From the NCBI RefSeq assembly GCF_011046735.1, contig NZ_CP049258.1:682001-746000 (forward strand): a DNA stretch of 64,000 bases, written 5' to 3'. Within the stretch, counting starts at the first letter, position 1. The number at the start of each line of letters is the position of its first letter. A program made the translations under genes and the position numbers. Below are positions 29,707-39,195 of the stretch, in pieces. The DNA is from Nordella sp. HKS 07. Lineage in GTDB: Bacteria; Pseudomonadota; Alphaproteobacteria; Rhizobiales; Aestuariivirgaceae. Below the pieces are notes generated by a model. The model ran no database searches, was not told the DNA's origin, and saw nothing but the letters and a program-made list of their open reading frames with translations.

Positions 29707-30555
29707 ATGCGCAGATTTCTTCGTACATGCGTGCTTGCCTTCATCGCCAGCTTCCTGGCGATTCTGCCGCTCAACGCCGAGGAGTTGTGGAAGACGCTGC
29801 CCAAGCCGCAGCCCTTGCCGCCCGCCACCGAAAGCGGCGATGCGCCGATCAACGGCATCACCGTCCATTACGCCATCTGGGGCGACGGCTCGCCCCTCAT
29901 CCTGCTGCATGGCGGGCTTGGCAACATGGAATATTTCGGCGGCCAGGTGCCCGAGCTCGCGAAGCAGTATCGCGTCATCGCCATGGACAGCCGCGGCCAC
30001 GGCCAGTCGACCCGCAATGCCGATCCCTACAGCTACGGCTTGATGGCCAAGGACGTCATCGGCCTGATGGATCATCTCAAGATCGACAAGGCCTCGATCG
30101 TCGGCTGGAGCGACGGCGGCATCATCGGTCTCGATATCGCGATGAACTATCCCGACCGCCTCGACCGGCTCTTCGCCTTCGGCGCCAACACCAATGTGGC
30201 CGGCCTCAAGCCGAATATCGACAAGGACCCGACCTTCTCGAAATACATCGAGATTGCCGGCCAGGACTATGAGCGCCTGTCGAAGACGCCCAAGGACTAT
30301 AACGATTTCGTCGCCGCCATCAGCCAGATGTGGGCGACGCAGCCCGACTACAAGCCGGAGCAGCTGGCCAAGATCACCGCCCCCGTCGCCATCGCCGATG
30401 GCGAGCACGACGAGGCGATCCGCCAGGAGCATGACGTGGAGATGGCCAAGGCCATTCCCGGCGCCAAGCTGGTGATCCTGCCGGGAGTGAGCCATTTCGC
30501 CATGCTGCAGAATCCGCAGCTGTTCAATCAAGCCGTATTGGAGTTTCTGAAATAG
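29707..30555 (+). CDS. Secreted alpha/beta hydrolase
   Basis: A protein of 282 residues with a signal peptide ending near LNA. The alpha/beta-hydrolase fold is clear: HGG oxyanion region (ILLHGGLGNMEYFGG), the strand after DSRGHGQST, nucleophile elbow GWSDGG (Ser about residue 138), a likely acid in ADGEHDEAI and catalytic His in PGVSHFAML. Substrate is unknown; homologues are annotated as esterases or lactonases. GGGGAA precedes the ATG. It interrupts the common yebC-ruvC neighbourhood on the opposite strand. Confidence 0.88.
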   Translation: MRRFLRTCVLAFIASFLAILPLNAEELWKTLPKPQPLPPATESGDAPINGITVHYAIWGDGSPLILLHGGLGNMEYFGGQVPELAKQYRVIAMDSRGHGQSTRNADPYSYGLMAKDVIGLMDHLKIDKASIVGWSDGGIIGLDIAMNYPDRLDRLFAFGANTNVAGLKPNIDKDPTFSKYIEIAGQDYERLSKTPKDYNDFVAAISQMWATQPDYKPEQLAKITAPVAIADGEHDEAIRQEHDVEMAKAIPGAKLVILPGVSHFAMLQNPQLFNQAVLEFLK

Positions 30556-30568
30556 CTGACGCGTCGCC

Positions 30569-31318
30569 TCAGGCGGCGGTGAGCTTCTTCATCACGTCGT
30601 CGGAGACTTCGAAATTGGTGAAGACGTTCTGCACGTCGTCATCCTCGTCGAGCGCGTCGATGAGCTTCATCAGCGTTGTCGCCGTCTCTTCATCGACCGG
30701 AGTCACGGTCTGCGGCTTCCACACCACCTTTACCGTCTCGGCATTGCCGAGCTTGGTGGAGAGCGTGGACGTCACTTCGCCGATGCTCTCGAAGGCACAC
30801 AGGATGAGATGGCCGTTCTCGTCCGACTGCACATCGTCGGCGCCCGCCTCGATGCCCGCTTCCATGACGGCATCGGCCGAACCCGCCGCCGCCTTGTAGG
30901 TGATTTCACCCATACGGTTGAACATGAAGGCGACGGAACCCGTTTCCCCGAGATTGCCGCTATACTTGGCGAAGAGCGAACGCACATTGCTAGCCGCGCG
31001 ATTGCGGTTATCGGTCAGCGCCTCGACGATGATGGCGACGCCGCCCGGACCGTAGCCCTCATAGCGGATCGCTTCATAGGTCTCGGCATCGCCGCCCATC
31101 GCCTTCTTGATGGCGCGTTCGATATTGTCCCTCGGCATATTCTCGGCACGGGCATTCTGCACCGCGAGCCTGAGGCGTGGATTTTTCTCGGGGTCGGGCA
31201 GACCACTCTTCGCCGCCACCGTCACTTCGCGGGCAAGCTTGGAAAACAACCGAGACCGGATGGCATCCTGCTTACCCTTCCGGTGCATGATGTTCTTGAA
31301 CTGGGAATGACCTGCCAT
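30569..31318 (-). CDS. YebC/PmpR-family transcription or translation factor
   Basis: A protein of 249 residues starting [19 protein letters not shown], the hallmark N-terminus. The segment [20 protein letters not shown] and the region [20 protein letters not shown] are also typical. Family members act as DNA-binding regulators or assist translation of difficult motifs; the exact job here is not shown by sequence. Codon choice and length are normal. It is commonly linked with ruvCAB, which is true here apart from one inserted hydrolase. Confidence 0.95.
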   Translation of the reverse strand: MAGHSQFKNIMHRKGKQDAIRSRLFSKLAREVTVAAKSGLPDPEKNPRLRLAVQNARAENMPRDNIERAIKKAMGGDAETYEAIRYEGYGPGGVAIIVEALTDNRNRAASNVRSLFAKYSGNLGETGSVAFMFNRMGEITYKAAAGSADAVMEAGIEAGADDVQSDENGHLILCAFESIGEVTSTLSTKLGNAETVKVVWKPQTVTPVDEETATTLMKLIDALDEDDDVQNVFTNFEVSDDVMKKLTAA

Positions 31319-31487
31319 GGATCCTCGAATATGTCCCTTATCGGGGGCGTTATAGCCCCCTCCGCACAAGATTAACAAGCGGTCCGGCATAGTAAATCCA
31401 TCGTAAAATACCGTCTCTGTGCACTTAACCCGTCCTTAAGTCGGTTCGCTCAATTTGAGGCAAAGGGTTAGTAACGAGGAGCGTATC

Positions 31488-31811
31488 ATGAAGATCAACC
31501 CCGGTTCAGCTGGACAGATTGTATTTGCGGCGGAAGGCCTCGCTGGGGCCGCCTGTTCCGCGGCTTTGAAGAAAGTGCGTTCGCTGGCAAACGCCGCCCC
31601 CTCGGGCCGCGCCTTCGCCGCCATCGCGACGCTGAGCGACCTCTCGCAGGGCGCCGAGACACATATCAGGGCCGGCAGCGACGCGCTTGGACGCGGCGAT
31701 ACCGCGAGTGCTCAAACTGAATGGGCCCAGGCGGTGAATGTCATGACCCAGCTGGCGCATGAGGCTCGTGCCGGCCAGCCTGCCCGCATCGCCAAGGCGA
31801 AGGCCGTTTAA
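31488..31811 (+). CDS. Hypothetical alpha-helical protein, 107 residues
   Basis: An alanine-rich protein (MKINPGSAGQIVFAAEGLAG) with predicted amphipathic helices and no signal peptide or membrane segment. I do not recognise a family; it is faintly phasin-like in composition, which is weak evidence. GAGGAG lies seven bases before the ATG. It is monocistronic and converges on the YmdB-type gene, whose stop is one base away. Confidence 0.6.
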   Translation: MKINPGSAGQIVFAAEGLAGAACSAALKKVRSLANAAPSGRAFAAIATLSDLSQGAETHIRAGSDALGRGDTASAQTEWAQAVNVMTQLAHEARAGQPARIAKAKAV

Positions 31812-31812
31812 G

Positions 31813-32634
31813 CTACCAGAAGTCGATCTGCGCTTCGGAAAGGCGTCCGCCGATCCGGACCGGCGCAATCTTGAGGGCGAGACCGGTCACGTCGTCGGTC
31901 TCGACCGCGACGCCTGAGACCGTCGCCTCGCCTTCGGCCGGGCGCATGCGCTCGATCGGCAGTTTGCGCGTGAAGCGCTGCAACGGCTCTTCCTTCGCCA
32001 TTCCGATAACCGAGTCATAGTCACCGCACATGCCGGCATCGCTCATATAGGCGGTGCCGTTCCTGAGGATGTGATGGTCGGCGGTCGGCACATGCGTATG
32101 GGTGCCGACGACGAGACTGGCGCGCCCGTCGACATAATGTCCGAACGCCATCTTCTCCGACGTCGCCTCGGCATGAAAATCGATGATCACCGCATCGCAG
32201 TCGCGCCCGAGCGCGCACAATTCGAGCTCGCGGTCGACCGCGCGGAACGGATCATCGAGCTGCGGTTCAATCATCACCCGTCCCATGATGTTCATGACCA
32301 GCACGCGCTTGCCGCTCCTGGTGACGAACAGGCCGACGCCCTTGCCCGGCACACCGGGTGGATAATTCAGGGGACGGAGCATATTCGGAACGCGCTCGAT
32401 GAAGATGAGCGCCTCGCGCTGATCGAAGGAATGATTGCCGAGCGTCACCACATCGGCGCCGGCATCGACGAGGCCGTTATAGATGTCCTCGGTGATGCCG
32501 AAGCCATGCGCGGCATTCTCGCCATTGACCACCACGAGATCCGGCGCATGGCGCGCCCGCAGCTGCGGCAGCACGCGCGCCACCGCCTCCCGGCCGCAAC
32601 GGCCGACGACATCACCTAGAAACAACAGCCGCAT
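31813..32634 (-). CDS. YmdB-family metallophosphoesterase
   Basis: A protein of 273 residues of the TIGR00282/YmdB type, a dinuclear-metal phosphodiesterase; homologues hydrolyse 2',3'-cyclic nucleotides. Metal-binding motifs are GDVVGRCGRE (Asp8), NGENAAHG, LGNHSFD and VVGTHTHVPTAD. It starts six bases after the cyclo-ligase stop and is likely co-transcribed with it. The physiological role in Alphaproteobacteria is not established. Confidence 0.92.
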   Translation of the reverse strand: MRLLFLGDVVGRCGREAVARVLPQLRARHAPDLVVVNGENAAHGFGITEDIYNGLVDAGADVVTLGNHSFDQREALIFIERVPNMLRPLNYPPGVPGKGVGLFVTRSGKRVLVMNIMGRVMIEPQLDDPFRAVDRELELCALGRDCDAVIIDFHAEATSEKMAFGHYVDGRASLVVGTHTHVPTADHHILRNGTAYMSDAGMCGDYDSVIGMAKEEPLQRFTRKLPIERMRPAEGEATVSGVAVETDDVTGLALKIAPVRIGGRLSEAQIDFW

Positions 32635-32640
32635 GGAGGA

Positions 32641-33240
32641 TCAGCGCTTTGGCTCGATGACGCCGCGCTCGGTCATGACCCAATCGAGCGGCTCGTCATA
32701 GGGTGCTACGGGAACCTCGTCCATTTCCTGCTCGGCATAGGCCACACCGATCGCCGTCACCGGCTTGAGCTTGCGCAGTTCGGCCAGCGTGCGGTCATAG
32801 AAGCCCCCGCCATAGCCCAGCCGATAGCCGCGCCGGTCGAACGCGAGCATCGGCACCAGAAGCACGTCGGGTTGAAGCTCGAGCGCGGTTTCAATCGGGA
32901 CCGGGATGTCCCAGATACCGCGTCCTGTGGGCTCTCCCGGCGCCCAGGCGCGGAAGGTCAGGGGTTCGCCTTTCGCCATGACCACCGGTAATGCCGTCTG
33001 CCAGCCTTCGCTCACGAGACGCGCGAGGAGCGGAAGCACGTTGATTTCGGCCTGATAGGGGTAGAAGCCCGAGAGGGTCGCCATGTCGCCCTTGCGCGCT
33101 ATCGGCAGTTCGTGCTGCGCGAGCATGAGACCGGCGCGGTCGCTGAGCGTCTTGTGAGCCTGCGCGCGCGCCGCATTGGCAACCGTCCGCGCCCGGCGCT
33201 TTTGGTCCAGAAGATCGCCGGAGCGCTTTGCAGCTTGCAT
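32641..33240 (-). CDS. 5-formyltetrahydrofolate cyclo-ligase
   Basis: Converts 5-formyl-THF with ATP to 5,10-methenyl-THF. It has 199 residues. The C-terminal motif GYGGGFYDRTLAEL and the segment PEDVLLVPML-like (here PDVLLVPMLAFDRRGYRLGYG) identify the family. The N-terminus is basic (KRSGDLLDQKRRARTV), consistent with the ATP-binding helix. In many Proteobacteria this gene lies downstream of 6S RNA and zapA. Here zapA is 1.8 kb upstream with a 434-base non-coding gap in between. Confidence 0.93.
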   Translation of the reverse strand: MQAAKRSGDLLDQKRRARTVANAARAQAHKTLSDRAGLMLAQHELPIARKGDMATLSGFYPYQAEINVLPLLARLVSEGWQTALPVVMAKGEPLTFRAWAPGEPTGRGIWDIPVPIETALELQPDVLLVPMLAFDRRGYRLGYGGGFYDRTLAELRKLKPVTAIGVAYAEQEMDEVPVAPYDEPLDWVMTERGVIEPKR

Positions 33241-33476
33241 GTCATCCCTCGCTTCGAAGTCACCGGCGCGTGATCAGGAAAAGCGGACACCCGTATTCCG
33301 TCCAATCACGCGCCTTACTTATTAGTTCCGATCACCTTCATCATGTCCGATCGAATCGGCAGATGTGAACGTGAACGAGCGCATGACCTGGATAAGCTGA
33401 ATCCAGCCATCCGAACAGATCCTGCGCCAATCAAATATCGAGTGGCGGGCCGCCATGGCCGTGGGAGAATGACGAT

Positions 33477-33592
33477 CCCGGGTACCTACAAGTGTAGGTG
33501 GGCGCCGTGTGGGCAAGGCCACGGCCAAGCCTAGGGACAGCTCCCGCGAGAATCGTATAGGCCCTAGGGAAATGATCTCCTCACGTACCGGG
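33477..33592 (-). ncRNA. Structured RNA candidate (possible 6S RNA by synteny)
   Basis: The ends pair (33477-33485 with 33585-33592, one bulge). Inside are three hairpins: ACCTACA/TGTAGGT (33484-33499), CCGTG/CACGG (33505-33524) and CCTAGGG/CCCTAGG-type arms (33530-33536 with 33562-33568). The zapA-to-cyclo-ligase position fits 6S RNA, but the drawn fold is branched whereas 6S RNA is rod-like, so this is only a candidate. Confidence 0.35.
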
Positions 33593-33621
33593 CAGCTCGC
33601 CGACTCCTAATCTAAGCGCAA

Positions 33622-33648
33622 GCCGTCCTGAAATCCAGGACCGGCGGC
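33622..33648 (-). terminator. Hairpin downstream of the BKACE gene
   Basis: Arms GTCCTG/CAGGAC extended by GCC/GGC with a bulge lie about 27 bases past the stop codon at 33675. The T-content after it is only moderate, so termination is inferred. Confidence 0.4.
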
Positions 33649-33674
33649 AAAGAGTCCACTGTCCCATGCCGCCC

Positions 33675-34388
33675 TCAAGTCAATTCACGCGCGGCGGCGA
33701 TGATCGCCGGATTGCCGGTCGCGATGCGCCCGTCGGGAAGCGTCAGGCCGTCTTCGAAACCGAGACGCGCATCGACGCCGAGCGTGCGCGACTTGCGGTA
33801 GAGCGGCCACATCGTCTCATCGAAACCATGGAGAAGGATCGGGAGATCAATCCGCTTCTCTTTGATGATGCCGATCATCTCGTCGGACAGCGCGAGCGCG
33901 TTCGCCACAGTCTTCTCGAAATCGATCTCGACCAGAATGCGCAGGCAGTCTTTCGCAGATGCAAGCGACACGAATTTGCGCGCATCGGCGGCCGTCGCGA
34001 GTCCGGCTTCGACGCCGATATTCTTTGCCAGCATCAGATCAATGACGTCACTGGCATCTGCCTCACTCAGATTGACCGATACGTAATCGGGCAGCACCTG
34101 CCAGGCCTCCATCTCGGAGAAGCCGCGGCGCGGATCGACCCGGATGCCTTCACGCGTCGTCAGGCCTACTGGAATGCCGGGCACCGCCCGGCGGATCGCC
34201 GCAAGCGCCGCAGCCGTGGCCTCAGGGTCGAGCGTTTCGAGACCTTGCGCGTCGCGCGGATGCACATGCAGCTCAGCCACGCCAAGGGCCACGACGCGCG
34301 CGGCGTCGCGCGCCAGGTCATCGGCAGTGACCGGGATATGCGGATGGTCGCGGCGGCTGCGCGCGCCGTTGAGACAGGCTTGCAGCAT
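33675..34388 (-). CDS. BKACE-family (DUF849) beta-keto acid cleavage enzyme
   Basis: A protein of 237 residues of the 3-keto-5-aminohexanoate cleavage family. These zinc enzymes split a beta-keto acid with acetyl-CoA. The zinc ligands are expected in AELHVHPRD (HxH), and the conserved segment PDYVSVNLSE is present. It is shorter than many BKACE proteins (about 270-300), so it belongs to a compact subgroup. The ATG at 34388 has GGGAGGA upstream. It is divergent from a CGNR regulator with a shared palindromic operator, which suggests local control. Substrate is unknown. Confidence 0.82.
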   Translation of the reverse strand: MLQACLNGARSRRDHPHIPVTADDLARDAARVVALGVAELHVHPRDAQGLETLDPEATAAALAAIRRAVPGIPVGLTTREGIRVDPRRGFSEMEAWQVLPDYVSVNLSEADASDVIDLMLAKNIGVEAGLATAADARKFVSLASAKDCLRILVEIDFEKTVANALALSDEMIGIIKEKRIDLPILLHGFDETMWPLYRKSRTLGVDARLGFEDGLTLPDGRIATGNPAIIAAARELT

Positions 34389-34403
34389 GGATCCTCCCGT
34401 GGG

Positions 34404-34453
34404 CACCGGTTAAACCGGTGCTAGACTAGCAACGTGGAACCAGTTAAACAAGT
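34404..34453. promoter_or_regulatory. Palindromic operator pair between the BKACE and CGNR genes
   Basis: A perfect palindrome CACCGGT-TAA-ACCGGTG (34404-34420) is followed by a degenerate second copy, ACCAGTTAAACAAGT (34439-34453). Both share the GTTAAAC core. They fill the short divergent gap, and the second lies just before the ATG at 34458. Confidence 0.6.
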
Positions 34454-34457
34454 ACCC

Positions 34458-35030
34458 ATGGTCGACATCCATCCATCGGACTGGAAATTCCGCTTCCGCT
34501 CCGGTCGCCTGTGCCTCGATTTCATCGCAACCGTCGGCGATCGCGACCATATGGCCTTCGATCGCTGGCAAAGTGAAGCCGATTTCGGCCGCTGGTGCAT
34601 GGCGGCGGGTCTCCTGCCCCACACCATCACGGTCACCTCCGTGGAACTCGACGGCGCCCGGCGCTTGCGCGAGGCGCTTTATCGGCTTGTTCTCGCCGCG
34701 CTGGCCCAGAGCGAGCCCGACCCGGCCGATCTCGCTCTCTTGAATAGCGCGGCACGCGCAGCACCGCTTGTTCCGCAGCTCGCGGCTATTGGGGGCCCGA
34801 GCCGATGGGAATCCGACACGCCCTATGACGCGGTGCTCGCCATGGTGACGCGCGATGCGATCGAGCTCCTGTCAGGCGAAATGATGGGCCGCGTGCGCAA
34901 ATGCGCCGACGATCACTGCTCGGTCCTCTTCCTCGACCTGTCGCGCGCGGGCAGGAGGCGCTGGTGCGCCATGAACGGCTGCGGCAACAAGGTGAAAAAA
35001 GCCGCATATCGTAAGCGGCTGCGCGCTTGA
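34458..35030 (+). CDS. CGNR zinc-finger (ABATE-domain) regulator
   Basis: A protein of 190 residues. The N-terminal region (FRFRSGRLCLDFIATVGDRD) matches the ABATE domain, and the C-terminus carries a treble-clef CGNR zinc finger: CADDHCSVLFLD with RRRWCAMNGCGNKVK, four cysteines. Such proteins are thought to be transcription regulators that sense a small molecule. The ATG at 34458 is preferred over the GTG at 34434 because the latter would put the second operator inside the gene. It is divergent from the BKACE gene, its probable target. Confidence 0.88.
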   Translation: MVDIHPSDWKFRFRSGRLCLDFIATVGDRDHMAFDRWQSEADFGRWCMAAGLLPHTITVTSVELDGARRLREALYRLVLAALAQSEPDPADLALLNSAARAAPLVPQLAAIGGPSRWESDTPYDAVLAMVTRDAIELLSGEMMGRVRKCADDHCSVLFLDLSRAGRRRWCAMNGCGNKVKKAAYRKRLRA

Positions 35031-35060
35031 AGCGCGCCAGGTCGAAAGGATGATCGTGAT

Positions 35061-35414
35061 CTAGGGTATCTTGGCGGCCAGGCCCTGCAGGCGCTGCGCC
35101 GCGATTTCCATGCGCTCGGCGAACTTCGCTTCCATTTCGCGGGCCTGCTGCGCCGTGACGTTGCGGGCTTCGCGGGCGCTGCGCAACTGGTCCTCGAGCT
35201 CCTCGATACGCCTGACCGATTCGGAGAGCCGGTCGGCGACCATGAGCCCCGCCATCACCAGGAGTCGGATGTCGCCCACCGCGCCGACATTGCTCTTGAT
35301 GCGCGACACCTCAGTATCGAGCAGCTTGGCGAGCTCGCGCAGTTGCTCTTCCTCGCCATCCGGGCACTGCATCGTATAGGGGCGGTCATTGACCGTGACG
35401 ATCACTTGCGCCAT
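35061..35414 (-). CDS. zapA: Cell-division protein ZapA
   Basis: A protein of 117 residues that bundles FtsZ filaments at midcell. The N-terminal domain is MAQVIVTVNDRPYTMQCPDG with the following helix LRELAKLLDTEVSRIK. The C-terminal coiled coil (residues about 60-110) dimerises. It lies six bases downstream of the DUF4164 gene, an arrangement common in Rhizobiales. Its plus-strand neighbour, the CGNR regulator, converges on it. Confidence 0.93.
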   Translation of the reverse strand: MAQVIVTVNDRPYTMQCPDGEEEQLRELAKLLDTEVSRIKSNVGAVGDIRLLVMAGLMVADRLSESVRRIEELEDQLRSAREARNVTAQQAREMEAKFAERMEIAAQRLQGLAAKIP

Positions 35415-35420
35415 CGGGCT

Positions 35421-35705
35421 TTACCCTCCACTGTTGCTGTGGAGAACGGCACGGATGCGCGACATCGCCGCATCTATCTTGCCGACCGCCTTCTGATTGG
35501 TGGAAACAAGGTCATTGGCCTTGGCGCGCACACCGTCGAGCTCCTGGGCGAGCCGCGAACGGTCGAGCCGCAGCGCCTCCGCCGCCGCTTCAAGCGACTC
35601 TTCGTGCGACTTGCGCTCGTTCTGCCGCGCGACAGCGGCCTCGAACTGCCTGAGCGCCGCGTCGAACAAATTCAATGCCTCGTCGAGCTTGCGCGTATCC
35701 GCCAT
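35421..35705 (-). CDS. DUF4164 coiled-coil protein
   Basis: A protein of 94 residues, almost entirely coiled coil (LDEALNLFDAALRQFEAAV and onward), of the DUF4164 type found next to zapA in Rhizobiales. A role in divisome assembly together with ZapA is inferred only from location; some alphaproteobacterial ZapA partners have similar architecture. It is transcribed with zapA and divergently from tkt. Confidence 0.8.
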   Translation of the reverse strand: MADTRKLDEALNLFDAALRQFEAAVARQNERKSHEESLEAAAEALRLDRSRLAQELDGVRAKANDLVSTNQKAVGKIDAAMSRIRAVLHSNSGG

Positions 35706-35872
35706 TTCATCCCAACTGCTGGCCGGCCTCTGCGAATCCCTTCCGGCGCGACTCTTAAGTTAAGCTCAGCGGCCCATCGGCGCAACCGGTTCCGATCTTG
35801 TTCACAGAGGTTGACTCAAGGGGCTTGGGTGCTATCTCTGGCCCCCCGAATTCACCGAGAGCGAGCAGCCCA

Positions 35873-37909
35873 ATGACCTCCGACACGGCCGCGCAGGCCG
35901 CGACTTCCCTAAGCGCCACCCTCATTTCGGATGAAGAGCGCCTCAAGCTCCGGACCTATGCCAATGCCATCCGCGCTTTGAGCATGGACGCCGTCCAGAA
36001 GGCCAATTCCGGTCATCCGGGCCTGCCCATGGGAGCGGCCGACATCGCCACCGTGCTATTCTCGCGCTTCGTCAAATTCGATGCCGCCGACCCGCACTGG
36101 CCGGATCGCGACCGCTTCGTGCTTTCCGCCGGCCACGGCTCCATGCTGCTCTATTCGCTGCTGTTCCTGCTCGGTTACAAGGACATGCCGCTGGACCAGC
36201 TCAAGAATTTCCGCCAGCTCGGCTCGAAGACCGCCGGCCATCCCGAATATGGCCATGCCGAGGGCATCGAGACGACCACCGGCCCCCTGGGCCAGGGCAT
36301 CGCCAATGCGGTCGGCATGGCGATCGCCGAGCGCCATCTCAACGCCCGCTTCGGCGGCGATCTCGTCAATCACAAGACCTATGTACTGTCCGGGGACGGC
36401 TGCCTTATGGAAGGCGTCTCGCAGGAAGCCATCACGCTGGCCGGCCATCTCAAGCTCAACCATCTGATCGTGCTCTGGGACGACAACGGCATCTCGATCG
36501 ACGGCAAGGTCTCGATGGCGGATTCGACCGACCAGCTCGCCCGCTTCGCCGCCTCGGGCTGGAACACCACGATCATCGACGGTCATGACAGCGCGGCGAT
36601 CGCGGCTGCCCTCGAAGCGGCCCAGTCCAGCGACAAGCCGTCTCTCATCGCCTGCAAAACGATCATCGGCTACGGCGCCCCCAACAAGCAGGGCACCGCC
36701 GCCACGCACGGTTCGCCCCTCGGCGCCGACGAAGTGGCCGCCGCCCGCAAGACGCTGGGCTGGGACCATCCGCCTTTCGAGATTCCGGCCGACATCATCG
36801 ATTTCTGGCGCGCCGCAGGCAAGCGCGGCCGCGCCGAGCGCGAAGCCTGGGAAAAGCGCCTGGCCGCTAGCTCTTCGAAGAGCGACTTCAAGCGCGCCAT
36901 CGCGGGCGCCCTGCCGGCGAATTTCGACGACACCATCGCCGACTACAAGAAGAAGCTGGCGCAGGAGCCGCCGGCGCTCGCCACCCGCAATGCCTCGCAG
37001 AACGCTCTCGACGTCATCAATGCGGTGGTGCCCGAGACGATCGGCGGCTCGGCCGACCTCACCGGCTCCAACAATACCAAGTCAAAAGACCTCAAGGCCC
37101 TCAACGCCGCCGACTATGGCGGGCGCTATGTCTATTACGGCATCCGCGAGCACGGCATGGCGGCGGCCATGAATGGCATGGCGCTGCATGGTGGCGTCAT
37201 TCCCTATGGCGGCACTTTCCTGGTCTTCACCGATTATTGCCGGCCGTCCATCCGCCTGTCGGCGCTCATGGGGATCCGCGTGATCTATGTGATGACGCAT
37301 GACTCCATTGGTCTCGGCGAGGACGGGCCGACCCATCAGCCGGTCGAGCATCTGGCCGCCTTGCGCGCCATCCCCAATCTCCATGTCTTCCGCCCCTGCG
37401 ATGCGGTGGAGACGGCGGAATGCTGGCAGCTGGCGCTCAAGGCCGAGAAGACCCCGAGCATCCTGGCGCTCACCCGCCAGAAGCTCAGGCCGGCGCGCAT
37501 GACCTATTCGGCGAAGAATCTGTGCGCCCAAGGAGCGTATGAGATCGCGCCGAGCGCAAAGAAGTCGAAGGCCGTCATCTTCGCCTCCGGTTCCGAAGTT
37601 GAGATCGCCATCGATGCCAAGGCCCTTCTCGACAAGGCCGGCATCCCGGCCCGGGTCGTCTCGGTGCCTTCGATGGATCTCTTCGAGAAGCAGAGCAAGG
37701 CCTACAAGGACAAGGTGCTGGGCACGGAGAAGATCCGCATCGGAATCGAAGCGGCCTTGCGCAACAACTGGGACCGCTTCATCGGCCTCGACGGCATCTT
37801 CGTCGGCATGACCGGTTTCGGCGCCTCGGGCCCGATCGAAAAGCTCTACCCGCATTTCGGTATTACCGCCAAGCATGTGCTGCAGGCGGTCAAGAAGAAG
37901 ACGCGCTGA
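35873..37909 (+). CDS. tkt: Transketolase
   Basis: Thiamine-diphosphate enzyme of the pentose-phosphate and Calvin pathways. It has 678 residues. The N-terminal domain has [18 protein letters not shown], the ThDP/Mg motif [13 protein letters not shown], and SIDGKV. The middle domain has [19 protein letters not shown] with the catalytic Glu, and [19 protein letters not shown]. The ATG at 35873 gives the expected N-terminus; the frame extends to 35798 through non-conserved residues. pgk and fba follow. A gap gene, often found between them in this class, is missing. Confidence 0.97.
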   Translation: MTSDTAAQAATSLSATLISDEERLKLRTYANAIRALSMDAVQKANSGHPGLPMGAADIATVLFSRFVKFDAADPHWPDRDRFVLSAGHGSMLLYSLLFLLGYKDMPLDQLKNFRQLGSKTAGHPEYGHAEGIETTTGPLGQGIANAVGMAIAERHLNARFGGDLVNHKTYVLSGDGCLMEGVSQEAITLAGHLKLNHLIVLWDDNGISIDGKVSMADSTDQLARFAASGWNTTIIDGHDSAAIAAALEAAQSSDKPSLIACKTIIGYGAPNKQGTAATHGSPLGADEVAAARKTLGWDHPPFEIPADIIDFWRAAGKRGRAEREAWEKRLAASSSKSDFKRAIAGALPANFDDTIADYKKKLAQEPPALATRNASQNALDVINAVVPETIGGSADLTGSNNTKSKDLKALNAADYGGRYVYYGIREHGMAAAMNGMALHGGVIPYGGTFLVFTDYCRPSIRLSALMGIRVIYVMTHDSIGLGEDGPTHQPVEHLAALRAIPNLHVFRPCDAVETAECWQLALKAEKTPSILALTRQKLRPARMTYSAKNLCAQGAYEIAPSAKKSKAVIFASGSEVEIAIDAKALLDKAGIPARVVSVPSMDLFEKQSKAYKDKVLGTEKIRIGIEAALRNNWDRFIGLDGIFVGMTGFGASGPIEKLYPHFGITAKHVLQAVKKKTR

Positions 37910-37921
37910 GGGCTGCGTTCG

Positions 37922-37960
37922 CCCTCCTTCCCTCCCCTTGCGGGGAGGGTGGGGTCGGAC
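37922..37960. repeat. GC-rich palindromic repeat between tkt and pgk
   Basis: The arms ccctcc(ttccctcccc)ttgcggggagggtgggg form a short stem-loop in the 84-base tkt-pgk gap. It is related in style to the elements at 1929, 11553, 15970 and 16124. Confidence 0.6.
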
Positions 37961-37993
37961 AGCGGTGGAATACTGTCAGGGAGCCTTGTGTTA

Positions 37994-39193
37994 ATGCCTG
38001 CTTTCAAGACACTCGATCAGCTCGACGCGAAGAACAAGCGTATCGTTGTCCGCGTCGATCTCAATGTGCCGATCGAGAAGGGCGTGGTGCGCGACGCGAC
38101 GCGCATCGAGCGCATCGTGCCGACCGTCAAGGAACTTCTCGATAAGGGTGCGGCGGTGATCCTGCTCGCCCATTTCGATCGGCCCAAGGGCAAGGTCGTG
38201 CCGGAAATGTCGCTGCAGCCGGTGGCGGCGGCGCTGGAGAAGGCGCTGGGGCGTCCGGTCACTTTCGTCTTCACCGACTGGCTGGATGGCAAAGCGGTTG
38301 AAGCCGCGAGTAATGCAAAGCCCGGCCAGTGCCTCCTCATGGAGAACACCCGCTACCACGCGGGCGAAGAGAAAAACGACACCGCTCTTTCCAAGACATT
38401 CGCGAGCCTGGGCGATGCTTACGTGAATGACGCATTTTCGGCGGCCCATCGCGCTCACGCCTCGACCGAGGGTGTCGCCCATCTCCTGCCGGCTTATGCC
38501 GGACGCGCCATGGAGGCCGAGCTCAGGGCGCTCGAGGCCGCACTCGAGAAGCCGAAGCGGCCTCTCGTCGCCGTGGTCGGCGGTGCCAAGGTCTCGACCA
38601 AGCTCGAACTCCTCGGCAATCTGTCGGGCGTCGCCAATGTGATCGTGATCGGCGGCGGCATGGCCAACACCTTCCTCGCGGCTCTTGGCCATCCAGTCGG
38701 CAAGTCGCTCTGCGAGCATGACCTCGCGCAGACGGCGAAGGACATCCTCGCCACCGCGAAGGCGAAGTCCTGCGAGATATTGCTGCCCGTCGATGCCGTC
38801 GTCGCCAAGGAATTCAAGGCCGGCGCGCCATCCCGTGTCGTCGATATCACCGGCGTCGCCGCCGACGAGATGATCCTCGATGCCGGGCCGAAGAGCATAA
38901 GCGCCATCAAGACCGCTTTCGACAAGGCCGGCACTCTCGTCTGGAACGGGCCGCTTGGCGCCTTCGAGATCGAACCCTTCGATAAGGCCACCAACGAGGC
39001 GGCGCGCCATGCGGCCAAGCTGACCCGGGAGGGCAGGCTCGTCTCGATTGCCGGCGGCGGCGACACCGTCGCCGCCCTCAACCAGGCGAAAGCCGCTGAC
39101 GATTTCAGCTATATTTCAACGGCAGGGGGCGCCTTCCTCGAATGGCTGGAAGGCAAGCCGCTGCCAGGTGTTAAGGCTTTGAGAGGAGCGTAA
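37994..39193 (+). CDS. pgk: Phosphoglycerate kinase
   Basis: Interconverts 1,3-bisphosphoglycerate and 3-phosphoglycerate with ADP/ATP. It has 399 residues. Signature segments are [48 protein letters not shown] and the nucleotide loop [12 protein letters not shown]. The ATG at 37994 has no strong ribosome-binding site, but the conserved N-terminus begins there; the longer frame to 37949 runs through the repeat. fba starts two bases after the stop. Confidence 0.97.
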   Translation: MPAFKTLDQLDAKNKRIVVRVDLNVPIEKGVVRDATRIERIVPTVKELLDKGAAVILLAHFDRPKGKVVPEMSLQPVAAALEKALGRPVTFVFTDWLDGKAVEAASNAKPGQCLLMENTRYHAGEEKNDTALSKTFASLGDAYVNDAFSAAHRAHASTEGVAHLLPAYAGRAMEAELRALEAALEKPKRPLVAVVGGAKVSTKLELLGNLSGVANVIVIGGGMANTFLAALGHPVGKSLCEHDLAQTAKDILATAKAKSCEILLPVDAVVAKEFKAGAPSRVVDITGVAADEMILDAGPKSISAIKTAFDKAGTLVWNGPLGAFEIEPFDKATNEAARHAAKLTREGRLVSIAGGGDTVAALNQAKAADDFSYISTAGGAFLEWLEGKPLPGVKALRGA

Positions 39194-39195
39194 AG

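Larger units (their letters stand above)
33241..33674. other. Non-coding gap upstream of the cyclo-ligase gene
   Basis: 434 bases without a credible gene; the short open frames here (for example 33322-33528) lack start signals and family features. It holds a foldable segment at 33477-33592, a hairpin at 33622-33648 and, by synteny, is where 6S RNA would be expected. Confidence 0.5.

Noticed and set aside
33322-33534. Short overlapping frames on both strands upstream of the cyclo-ligase gene.
   Set aside because: No ribosome-binding site, no family features, and they overlap the folded RNA candidate.
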